From an uncultured Verrucomicrobia subdivision 3 bacterium (lineage in GTDB: Bacteria > Verrucomicrobiota > Verrucomicrobiia > Limisphaerales > UBA11358), in the NCBI GenBank assembly GCA_903872345.1, contig CAIQKM010000102.1:1-64000 (forward strand): a stretch of DNA of 64,000 nucleotides, given 5' to 3'. Position numbers and translations under genes: made by a program. Within the stretch, counting starts at the first letter, position 1; the number at the start of each line of letters is the position of its first letter. The notes under the pieces were generated by a model, which worked only from the letters and a program-made list of their open reading frames with translations, was not told the DNA's origin and made no database searches. Below are positions 7,695-14,360 of the stretch, piece after piece.

Positions 7695-7710
7695 AAGCGA
7701 GTTTATCCAT
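7679..7710. repeat. 16-bp perfect tandem duplication over a start codon
   Basis: AAGCGAGTTTATCCAT occurs at 7679-7694 and again at 7695-7710. On the minus strand each copy reads ATGGATAAACTCGCTT. The distal copy gives only a 7-codon reading frame (MDKLAYG then stop); the proximal copy starts the 113-residue gene. Confidence 0.95.
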
Positions 7711-7733
7711 ACATGCCAAATTTTACATATGGC

Positions 7734-7787
7734 TTAATCCACGGTCAACAAGGCCGTGAGCGGGGAGGTGTCGGATACGACAATCAT
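7734..7787 (-). pseudogene. Truncated DUF3368/PIN-type toxin remnant
   Basis: The ATG at 7787 overlaps the UPF0175 stop by 4 bp (ATGA) and reads MIVVSDTSPLTALLTVD, then TAA. This is the characteristic N-terminus of DUF3368 PIN-domain proteins (VVSDTSPL with the first catalytic Asp), the usual partner of UPF0175 proteins. Only 17 codons remain. The following DNA is the AT-rich island, so the toxin appears to have been cut by a rearrangement at about 7735. Confidence 0.75.
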
Positions 7788-8023
7788 TGCCTGGCGAGGG
7801 TCTCAACGGTCGCCAAATCGGCGGCAAGTTCAGCACTGCCGTAATGGATGGGTATGTGGCGCTGTCCCAGTTCGCGCAGGAAATCCGCCTGCGAGATTCC
7901 GGCCACCTGGGCGGCCTGGCCAAGGGTGGATTCGTCGGCGACAAAGAGACCAATGGCCAGATGCAGCGCGGTGGATTGCGGCGTGAGGCGCGCTTCCAGA
8001 TTCTGGGGCAGTGTCAGGGTCAT
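7784..8023 (-). CDS. UPF0175 family protein (antitoxin-like)
   Basis: A 79-residue protein: MTLTLPQNLEARL, a helical middle, then the family block STLGQAAQVAGISQADFLRE and LGQRHIPIHYG. UPF0175 proteins resemble HTH antitoxins and are normally encoded just before a PIN-domain toxin. Here the toxin is reduced to 17 codons, leaving the antitoxin orphaned. The ATG at 8023 fits the family N-terminus better than the upstream open frame. A 7-bp inverted repeat (8102-8117, ACGGTTG/CAACCGT) about 80 bp upstream could be an operator. Confidence 0.8.
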   Translation of the reverse strand: MTLTLPQNLEARLTPQSTALHLAIGLFVADESTLGQAAQVAGISQADFLRELGQRHIPIHYGSAELAADLATVETLARQ

Positions 8024-8346
8024 GGGCGGATGGCGGTGGAAAACGTTGGTTGTCAGACTGGCATGGCGTTTGCCTATACCACGGTAATTTAGCATGAATC
8101 CACGGTTGTGCAACCGTCGAAGCAAGCAGCAAGGTGGGAATTATTTGCAATTGCCAATGGCCGATTGCCAATGGGGATGAGGGCGGGAGGCCTGATATTA
8201 TTGTGCCAAATGCAATTCAGGCCCCTCACCCCGGCCTCTCCACGTTGGGCGAGGAGAGGGGGAAGCGGGTCGGCTGGCGCGGTGGCAATAGATCTGGCCG
8301 TCCGCCGGTCTTGCTTACTGCGGGGTGTCCATTAAATTCTTTGGCG
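8024..8346. other. Intergenic region between UPF0175 gene and Xer-type recombinase gene
   Basis: It holds a short palindrome at 8102-8117, a tandem GATTGCCAATGG-type duplication (about 8147-8174) and copy B of the dispersed GC-rich repeat (8221-8262). No gene is supported. Both flanking genes are transcribed outward, so their promoters should lie here, but no clear -35/-10 pair was found. Confidence 0.6.
8221..8262. repeat. Dispersed GC-rich palindromic repeat, copy B
   Basis: Begins CCCCTCACCCCGGCCTCTCC; CCTCTCC pairs with GGAGAGG across a 13-base loop. Same family as 5611-5650 and 57772-57822 but with a different loop. Confidence 0.75.
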
Positions 8347-9330
8347 ATGGCTGTGCCCGCAAATCAATCTGACAGATCCGCTCCGGCGGAGGTTCATGAT
8401 CCGTGGATGGATAAGTTTCTGACGCATTTGGCGGCGGACCGGGGGGCGTCGGTTTATACGCAGCGGAATTATGCGCAGGCGTTAAATGAGTTTTACCGGT
8501 GGCACATGGAGGAACGGGGTGGGGAGCCGCAGTGGGATACTTTGCAGCGGGATGATTTCCGGGGGTATCTGCGGTTTCTGGGGCGGGGAAAGTTGAGCCG
8601 GGCGGCGACGCGGCTGCGGTTTTCGGCGCTGCGGACGTTTTACAAATTTCTGATGCGGCACGGGGCGGTGGCGGAGTTGCCGATCAAAAACATTTCATTG
8701 CCGAAGCTGGAGAAGCGGCTGCCGCGGTTTCTGACGATTCCGCAAATGAAGGACTTGCTGGAGGCACCGCTAAAATTGATTGAATCGCAGAAAGTGAAGA
8801 AGGGACCGGGGCGGCCGGTGTCCACGGAGGTGTGTCTGCGGGATGTGGCCGTGCTGGAGACGATTTATTCGTGCGGGTTGCGTATCAGCGAGCTGTGCGG
8901 GCTGCGGGTGGAGGATATCAATTGGAACGAGCAGGTGGTGCGGGTCCGGGGCAAGGGCAAGAAGGAGCGGATGGTGCCGATTGGCGAGCCGGCGTTGCAG
9001 GCGATTCAGCGGTATTGGGACGGGGTGTTGTCGCCGCCGGTGGGGGCACAGGCGGTGTTCCGGTCGGATACGACGAAGGCCGCGCCGCTGGCACCGGTGC
9101 AGTTGTCGCGGCGGCTGAAGCAGTATCTGATCATCGCGGGCCTGGACCCGGCGCTGACGCCGCACAAGCTGCGGCACAGCTATGCCACGCACCTGCTGGA
9201 TGCCGGTGCGGATTTGCGGAGCGTGCAGGAATTGCTGGGGCATGCGCATTTGATCACCACGCAGGTCTATACGCATGTGACGACGGAGCGGTTGAAACGG
9301 GCGTATGAGGCGGCGCATCCGCGGGCGTGA
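8347..9330 (+). CDS. XerC/XerD-type tyrosine recombinase
   Basis: A 327-residue recombinase with the full catalytic set: Arg179 (CGLRISEL), Lys203 (RGKGKKER), His273 and Arg276 (HKLRHSYATH), His299 (LLGHAH) and the nucleophile Tyr308 (TTQVYTH). The N-terminal SAM-like core-binding domain spans about 20-110. An insert around 140-160 (ESQKVKKGPGRPVSTEVC) is longer than in E. coli XerC/D. Family role: resolution of chromosome dimers at dif. Whether this is XerC or XerD cannot be told. The last codons (HPRA, stop) overlap a dispersed repeat shared with 10364-10419. Confidence 0.9.
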   Translation: MAVPANQSDRSAPAEVHDPWMDKFLTHLAADRGASVYTQRNYAQALNEFYRWHMEERGGEPQWDTLQRDDFRGYLRFLGRGKLSRAATRLRFSALRTFYKFLMRHGAVAELPIKNISLPKLEKRLPRFLTIPQMKDLLEAPLKLIESQKVKKGPGRPVSTEVCLRDVAVLETIYSCGLRISELCGLRVEDINWNEQVVRVRGKGKKERMVPIGEPALQAIQRYWDGVLSPPVGAQAVFRSDTTKAAPLAPVQLSRRLKQYLIIAGLDPALTPHKLRHSYATHLLDAGADLRSVQELLGHAHLITTQVYTHVTTERLKRAYEAAHPRA

Positions 9331-9377
9331 AGGGATTTAACCGCATAGAACGCAGAGAAGGGAGGGCAGACGGAGCC
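9312..9377. repeat. Dispersed repeat copy R1, overlapping the recombinase 3' end
   Basis: About 40 bp (GCATCCGCGGGCGTGAAGGG, then ATTTAACCGCATAGAA) are nearly identical to 10366-10404 and related to 11764-11790. Copy R1 includes the last four codons and stop of the recombinase gene. Confidence 0.75.
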
Positions 9378-9432
9378 GCTGATTCAATTCGCAGTTACCA
9401 CACCACGCCCGGACTTCTGCCAGATCGATAAG

Positions 9433-10101
9433 TTAATTGACATATCTTTGCATGGCGAACGACGCATATCTTTTCAACTCGGGGCGCAAATTGCGGTGGT
9501 GATCCACGAATGCGGTGATTATGCTCTGGCACTGATGCTGGTAGGAATGCCCCCAGTGACCAAGACCATGTAACGCGCTCTCCTGACAGGCGACGGATGG
9601 AAGCTGCAACGTGGTTTCCATAACAGAAAGGCATGCCTCGTCGATCTCGCGCCGCGCCGTGTCCTCCGGCTGACCAACCAATGGGAGGATGTCCCACCAC
9701 ATATAGCAAACCGGGTTTAGTGCTCCAGCGCCGGCCTCATCCAGATGTGACAAATGGGGAGTGCAGCGGACGGCGAAAAACTCCTCGAAAACCGTGGACA
9801 TGGAACGGATGCATTGCACGCGTTGCTCCAAAGGGATGGATATCTCGGTAAGTGCGTAAAGCGGCGAAGTGCACTCGCCGACGAGAAACCAAAGACCCTG
9901 ATTTGTTTGAGCATCAGTGTAGGGGGTGAGCAACTCCACGGAGTTCTGAAAAAGCTTGGTGGCATGGGTAATGACATGCTGGGGTTCCAATTCGGCGCAA
10001 TTAGCGTCCGCATCCCAATACCAGGCCGGCTCAGTTACCGGATGGTCGAATATGTACCGGATCCATTCGGCGAAGGAAAGGTCTGTGAGAACTTTGTTCA
10101 T
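9433..10101 (-). CDS. Hypothetical protein (222 aa)
   Basis: A soluble 222-residue protein with no signal peptide or membrane helix. It is rich in Trp and His, with distinctive segments FAEWIRYIFDHPVTEPAWYW near the N-terminus and ALHGLGHWGHSYQHQCQS near the C-terminus, and looks all-helical. It begins 7 bp after the small antitoxin-like gene on the same strand, so they share a transcript. I do not recognise the family; position makes a partner of the small protein possible, but nothing in it resembles a known toxin. Confidence 0.6.
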   Translation of the reverse strand: MNKVLTDLSFAEWIRYIFDHPVTEPAWYWDADANCAELEPQHVITHATKLFQNSVELLTPYTDAQTNQGLWFLVGECTSPLYALTEISIPLEQRVQCIRSMSTVFEEFFAVRCTPHLSHLDEAGAGALNPVCYMWWDILPLVGQPEDTARREIDEACLSVMETTLQLPSVACQESALHGLGHWGHSYQHQCQSIITAFVDHHRNLRPELKRYASFAMQRYVN

Positions 10102-10108
10102 GCCTTTG

Positions 10109-10312
10109 TTAAGCTCCCAACCTGGAAAACTTAAACTTCGTCAACTCTCCGTTTTTCTCCACCTGTTCCAGCGGGATGAGGCGTCCTTGATCAGCCTGCT
10201 GCTCGCCTGCGCGGACAGCGGCGAGGAAGTCAATCTCGTCGCGGATTTCCCGCAGCGTGACTTCGTCGGGCAGCCGGCGAATCGCTTCCAAGACACTTTG
10301 CTTGTCGCTCAT
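10109..10312 (-). CDS. Small antitoxin-like protein (67 aa)
   Basis: MSDKQSVLEAIRRLPDEVTL is followed by an acidic helix (REIRDEIDFLAAVRAGEQQA) and the G-R-L-I-P-x-E-x-V segment typical of small type II antitoxins that precede RelE/ParE toxins. No RelE/ParE-like gene follows; the next gene (222 aa) is unrelated in appearance. It may be an orphan antitoxin or part of a new pair. A repeat copy (from 10318) begins five bases upstream of the start codon. Confidence 0.6.
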   Translation of the reverse strand: MSDKQSVLEAIRRLPDEVTLREIRDEIDFLAAVRAGEQQADQGRLIPLEQVEKNGELTKFKFSRLGA

Positions 10313-10317
10313 GGGTT

Positions 10318-10573
10318 TAATCTAACCGGCAAACCACGCTTGGCAAGCATGAGGTTATTAATCGGCGCCTCCGCGGGCGTGAAGGGGATTTAACCGCATA
10401 GAATAGAGAGCGCAGAGATCCTGGATTTTTTCCGGCGATAAATATAAAGCGCCCTTTAGATAAGGGCGATGTATCTAAAGCGATGTTTGACCCACAAAGG
10501 GGCACAGAGAGCGCAGAGATGGGAAGGGGAGGCGGAACCGCGTGAACGCGGAACTCCAAACATTCGGAACTCT
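10318..10573. repeat. Dispersed repeat copy R2 plus associated hairpin
   Basis: Positions 10318-10405 align with 11714-11800 (shared GCTTGGCAAGC, then GGCGT.AAGGGG.TTTAACC). CACAGAGAGCGCAGAGA-type simple sequence follows (about 10400-10520). Then CGCGTGAACGCGGAACTCC occurs at 10540-10558, a hairpin module also seen at 11824-11842 and 16363-16384. No gene is visible between 10313 and 10579. Confidence 0.7.
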
Positions 10574-10579
10574 GTTTGC

Positions 10580-11680
10580 CTACTGGCCGTTTACCTGCTG
10601 CCACAGGCTCGCGTCATTGGTTCCCTTGTAATCGCTGCCATTGGTGATGGTGTAATCCGCCAGATTTTTGGCAATATGCGCCTCTGCCCGGCGGTACCGG
10701 TAATCCAGCACGCGGACATCGGCTCCTGCCGGCGCGTGAAAGGTCAGGTTTGCATACGGCTCCACTTTCACCCATTCCGCCTCAAGGGTGGAACGAAAAA
10801 TCGCCACTCGATTGGTGAGCCCCTCGGATGAGGTAAATTGAGTAAACACAGTTTCTCCCGGAACACTGATCCCGTTCGTCGTCAAGTGTCCCCGGCAGAC
10901 AAACTCGGCGATGGTCAGCCAGTCGGGTACGGATTTTCTCACTTGCAGCGTCGCCTGTTCGAATTTCTTGGTTTCGGGTTCCGTGGGATAGCGATGCTCT
11001 GGCCGGAGAAATTCAGCTTCTTCCGCCAAGTCCAGTTTACGATCCCGCACCATCTTGATTGTCTTTGCAAAGCCGGCACCATCCGCCGGTTGCACCTCCC
11101 ATCGGTATCCGAAACCTTCGAGACTGACCGTGCAACCTCTCCAGGGCAGCGGAATTGTGTGTCCCGGAATTCGGGCGATTCTCTGCGGCTCCAGACCGTA
11201 AGCCAGCCAAGCGGAGTAAAGTCCGAGCCGGCTTTGCCCGCCGTCACTCAACCCGGCGGTTGCGAAAATATCGGTAAAAAGGTCATGCGGGCCGGTCATG
11301 GCCACATTGAAATGATCCGGATAGGTGGAGGTGTAATAGGTGTTGGTGCCGTCGAAGGAAATCCGCTCCCACTGGTTGGTGGCAAACTTGATCCGCTCCG
11401 GATAACCCTCGGTCCCTTCAAAAATATCCCGGCTCCGACTGACATCAATCTGCCACTGATCCCCGCAAATCTGCGCCACAAAATAGGCGTCAAAAGCGTT
11501 GGTAAAGGTGTTATCTTCCCGATCACGAATCTCATTTGAATAATGGCCCGCGATGGTGATGTGCTGTCGCGGCCTGCCCGCGCCCCGATATGTCAGCATC
11601 CAAAGCATGGACAATAAAATTACCGCCACCAATAGCACGCCGGGGAGGCGCTTTGAGTGAATTGATTTTGGCTGGCTCAT
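10580..11680 (-). CDS. Hypothetical membrane-anchored protein (366 aa)
   Basis: One N-terminal membrane helix (LPGVLLVAVILLSMLWML, about 13-30) is followed by a large soluble, probably periplasmic, domain with many aromatic and Asn/Thr residues (NTYYTSTYPDHFNV, YRWEVQPADG). No catalytic motif or known domain is recognised. Related repeats flank it on both sides (R2 downstream, R3 33 bp upstream of the ATG). Lineage-specific envelope protein is the most that can be said. Confidence 0.65.
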   Translation of the reverse strand: MSQPKSIHSKRLPGVLLVAVILLSMLWMLTYRGAGRPRQHITIAGHYSNEIRDREDNTFTNAFDAYFVAQICGDQWQIDVSRSRDIFEGTEGYPERIKFATNQWERISFDGTNTYYTSTYPDHFNVAMTGPHDLFTDIFATAGLSDGGQSRLGLYSAWLAYGLEPQRIARIPGHTIPLPWRGCTVSLEGFGYRWEVQPADGAGFAKTIKMVRDRKLDLAEEAEFLRPEHRYPTEPETKKFEQATLQVRKSVPDWLTIAEFVCRGHLTTNGISVPGETVFTQFTSSEGLTNRVAIFRSTLEAEWVKVEPYANLTFHAPAGADVRVLDYRYRRAEAHIAKNLADYTITNGSDYKGTNDASLWQQVNGQ

Positions 11681-11713
11681 CTGAGTTTAACAGACCTTGT
11701 TCCCTATTGAGCT

Positions 11714-11850
11714 AATCTATCTGGCAAACTTTGCTTGGCAAGCTTGGGGTTTTGAATCGGGGCATCCCCGGGCGTAAGGGGTTTAACCATCACAGAGAGC
11801 AGAGAGGGAAAGACAGCCGGAGCCGCGTAAACGCGGAACTCCGAACGGGG
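11714..11850. repeat. Dispersed repeat copy R3 plus associated hairpin
   Basis: It aligns with R2 over about 85 bp and ends with CGCGTAAACGCGGAACTCC at 11824-11842. It lies in the 5' region of the minus-strand 366-aa gene, as R2 lies in front of the 67-aa gene. Confidence 0.75.
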
Positions 11851-11859
11851 GCGACGAAC

Positions 11860-13059
11860 TTATTGCAGCAGCAGTCGATAAAAGGCGTTGCCGGTGGCGG
11901 ACATTTGGTTGGTCATTCGACAGTAGCCGCCAACGATGGCGGGGGATTTGGCGACTTTGGTCCAGGTGGCGCCGGGGCCGGGGTTGGTGGCGGTGTAGAG
12001 GTTGTAGCCGGCCCAGTTTGTGCCCCAGGTGAGGATGAGGTTTTTGCCAACGATTGACGAGGTCATGGTGGGAGCATCGAGGATGTGGATGAGATGCCGC
12101 ACGGCGAGGGACTGTGAGCCTTGGTACCAGGTATTGGCGGAGACGTCCTGGCAGGAGGCGGAATGGGAGGCGAGCAGGCCGTTGCCGAGATAGAGGGTGA
12201 CGTGGTCGAGGTTGGCGATGTTGGTGTCGCCTTCCCAGTTCCAGCCGACGATGTCGCCGGGGGCCATGTTGGTGAGGGAAAATACTTCGATGGCGTAGCC
12301 GGGGGCGATGAGGGTGGTGTTGACGAGATGGGCGGCACCGGGTTCGCCATAGGTGGGCGGCACGCGGCTGGCAATGGGCAGGCCGCCGCCGCGCACATGG
12401 GGTTCGCTGCCGATGCAGCAGGAAACGAAATGCGCGCAATCATCGCCCAGCCCGCTGGCGGGCGCGGGGGAGAGCGGGGTGGCGGTGGCGTAGCTGGAGC
12501 CGTTGGTCCAGAAATAGCCGTCGCTGTTCACGAAGCCGGAGTAGGTGTTGGCGTAGGAGACGGCGCGGGCGCGGTCGTACTGATTGGTGGACCCGGCGGC
12601 GGTGACGATGATTTGCAGGGTATTGGTCGGCCCGAAGTAAACGCTGCTGGCGTTATTTAACTGAAAGACATCGGTGACGGGGCCGGGCGTTTCCGGGGTG
12701 ATGAAACTCATGGTGAAGGTGGCCTTTCCACCGGGTGGGATGGAGGCGCCGCTGCCGATGTAGGTGGACAGGGTGTGTGAAGCGTAGGTTTTGGCGGCGG
12801 GCGGCACGGCGCCAAGGCTGTCGGCACCGACGATGTTCATGGTATAGCCGCTGAACGTGGGCGTCCAAGTGGTGGTGCCGGTGTTCGTCATGGTCCAGGT
12901 CTGGGTGAACACGGTGCGCGGCAGCATGACGGTGCCGTTGGTGATGGTAACGGAGAGCAATTGGGCATTGTCTCCCGCCGCCGCACGACCGGTGCCGATC
13001 AGCAGGGCCAGGCAAATGAGCAGGGCATGGCCGTGCCTTAATTGTTTCAGACCATTCAT
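11860..13059 (-). CDS. Secreted amidase-domain protein with NBR1-like Ig module
   Basis: A 399-residue secreted protein. The signal peptide covers about 1-28 (LLICLALLIGTGRAAA). An NBR1-like Ig domain spans about 31-153 (TQTWTMTNTGTTTWTPTFSG is its hallmark). A putative amidase domain of the NlpC/P60-like fold covers about 160-320, with Cys208 in GDDCAHFVS and His286 in NLDHVTLYLG as likely catalytic residues. The C-terminal module (about 330-399, LILTWGTNWAGYNLY) resembles appended beta-sandwich domains of verrucomicrobial secreted proteins. It probably cleaves peptidoglycan or another amide outside the cell; the substrate is inferred from the fold only. Confidence 0.75.
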   Translation of the reverse strand: MNGLKQLRHGHALLICLALLIGTGRAAAGDNAQLLSVTITNGTVMLPRTVFTQTWTMTNTGTTTWTPTFSGYTMNIVGADSLGAVPPAAKTYASHTLSTYIGSGASIPPGGKATFTMSFITPETPGPVTDVFQLNNASSVYFGPTNTLQIIVTAAGSTNQYDRARAVSYANTYSGFVNSDGYFWTNGSSYATATPLSPAPASGLGDDCAHFVSCCIGSEPHVRGGGLPIASRVPPTYGEPGAAHLVNTTLIAPGYAIEVFSLTNMAPGDIVGWNWEGDTNIANLDHVTLYLGNGLLASHSASCQDVSANTWYQGSQSLAVRHLIHILDAPTMTSSIVGKNLILTWGTNWAGYNLYTATNPGPGATWTKVAKSPAIVGGYCRMTNQMSATGNAFYRLLLQ

Positions 13060-13201
13060 GTTAAAGGCTTATCAAGGTCAAAAAGTCGCCCTGATTCGCT
13101 TTTCCTTGCCTTTAAATTAGCACAGCCGTAAACGCATTAAAGAAATATTATCAACTGATTGCAGGTCAACAGTTAAAGATGTTTTTAGGTGAAAGGTTGG
13201 C

Positions 13202-13242
13202 GAAAAAAACAAAATGGGCGCGGGACAAATGTCCCGCGCCCA
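13202..13242 (-). terminator. Strong terminator after the PEP-CTERM gene
   Basis: A perfect 12-bp stem, TGGGCGCGGGAC (13215-13226) with GTCCCGCGCCCA (13231-13242), loop AAAT. On the minus strand it is followed by TTTTGTTTTTTTC. It ends the transcript of the gene at 13278-14075. Confidence 0.9.
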
Positions 13243-13277
13243 ATTGTGTGAAATGTGATTAAACCAATGACATTCGC

Positions 13278-14075
13278 TTACTTGCGGCGGCGAAGACCGA
13301 GCAGACCGGCACCACCCAAAGCGCACAAAGCGATCGTGCCGGGTTCGGGAGTGGGGACGGGAACCGCGTCAGTGGTTGCGCTAAAGCCGTCAATCTCCGA
13401 CATGCGATCACCGGCGGCTCCGATATAAGCATAAACCTCGGTGCCACCCGCCAGGACGCTGTTGGCTTGGGAGGCGGATTCAGTATGCACCAAACTGCCC
13501 ACGTTGCCGTTGGCATCCGAATTATAAATGCTAAAGATCGAGTTGAACTGACTGCCGGTAAAGGTAATCTGGTCAACAATTTTATACCATTGGTTGGCGG
13601 GAATATCACCGCCGTAGCTCGGATATTGGGCGCCACTGTTATCGGTACCCACGGTATCGTCAAAAATCATGCCGCCGGCATGTGCGCTTACGCCCACCGA
13701 GTTGGCGGGGGCGACATCATAGGCAACTTGCGCACCCAAGGGGGTGGCCGACAGGCCCAAGCCGCCGTAACCGGAATCATGCTGATCGTTATAAAATGCC
13801 GAGATGGTGAACGTATTCCCGGCGGCCAGCGAAAATCCCTGTTTATAGATGGCCAAACCTTGATCGTTCCCCAGATCAACCGTCAAACCACCACTGCCAC
13901 CAAGGCCGCTGGAGGTGTCCTGAACCAAAGGCACACTGCCACCGGTCCAGTTGTTAAAGTAGGTGTCCAAGTCGCCGGGGGTGTTAAAATCCACGGAGTA
14001 GGTGGTTTGCGCCTGGAGCGAAATGGCTCCGGCAAAGGCGCACAGGCCAATCGGCAATGCAATTTTTAAGTTCAT
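13278..14075 (-). CDS. PEP-CTERM sorting-domain protein
   Basis: A 265-residue exported protein with an N-terminal signal peptide (about 1-22, ending SLQAQ). The middle is beta-rich and Gly/Ser/Asn-rich and resembles lectin-like secreted domains. The C-terminal PEP-CTERM tripartite signal comprises PEP at 243-245, a hydrophobic stretch (GTIALCALGGAGLLGL) and an RRRK tail. Such proteins are processed by exosortase and placed in the envelope or extracellular matrix. No exosortase is in the window. It has its own promoter and strong terminator, so it is probably monocistronic. Confidence 0.9.
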   Translation of the reverse strand: MNLKIALPIGLCAFAGAISLQAQTTYSVDFNTPGDLDTYFNNWTGGSVPLVQDTSSGLGGSGGLTVDLGNDQGLAIYKQGFSLAAGNTFTISAFYNDQHDSGYGGLGLSATPLGAQVAYDVAPANSVGVSAHAGGMIFDDTVGTDNSGAQYPSYGGDIPANQWYKIVDQITFTGSQFNSIFSIYNSDANGNVGSLVHTESASQANSVLAGGTEVYAYIGAAGDRMSEIDGFSATTDAVPVPTPEPGTIALCALGGAGLLGLRRRK

Positions 14076-14141
14076 TTTTTAATGCGGTTTACGGTTTTAG
14101 GTTTTCTTCTTGTATGTGTTAATCATTCACACAACTTAATG

Positions 14142-14169
14142 ACTTTATCAACTTTCCAGCTACAGTCAA
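14142..14169 (-). promoter_or_regulatory. Candidate promoter of the PEP-CTERM gene
   Basis: On the minus strand, TTGACT (14169-14164), a 16-bp spacer, then TAAAGT (14147-14142). The start codon lies 66 bp downstream. An inverted repeat TTAACG/CGTTAA (14187-14205) just upstream could bind a regulator. Not decisive. Confidence 0.45.
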
Positions 14170-14360
14170 CCTGTTAATAATTTAAGTTAACGTTTTTTGC
14201 GTTAATTTTCCCATCGCTTGAGCGGTAACGATGCTGTGCAAACTCGGATGGACAGGCCGGAAAATGAAGCAAGCGGCGGGGGCGCCGGGCGGGCAGATTC
14301 GCACGTCAGAGGCGGCGATTGAAACTTCGCGGTGTGGTCCGGCGTCTTTTCTGCCGTACT

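Noticed and set aside
7679-7710. A CRISPR-like repeat
   Set aside because: Only two directly adjoining 16-bp units with no spacer; it is a simple tandem duplication.
7723-7953. A 76-codon minus-strand frame over the UPF0175 gene
   Set aside because: Wrong frame; the UPF0175 protein and toxin remnant explain this DNA.
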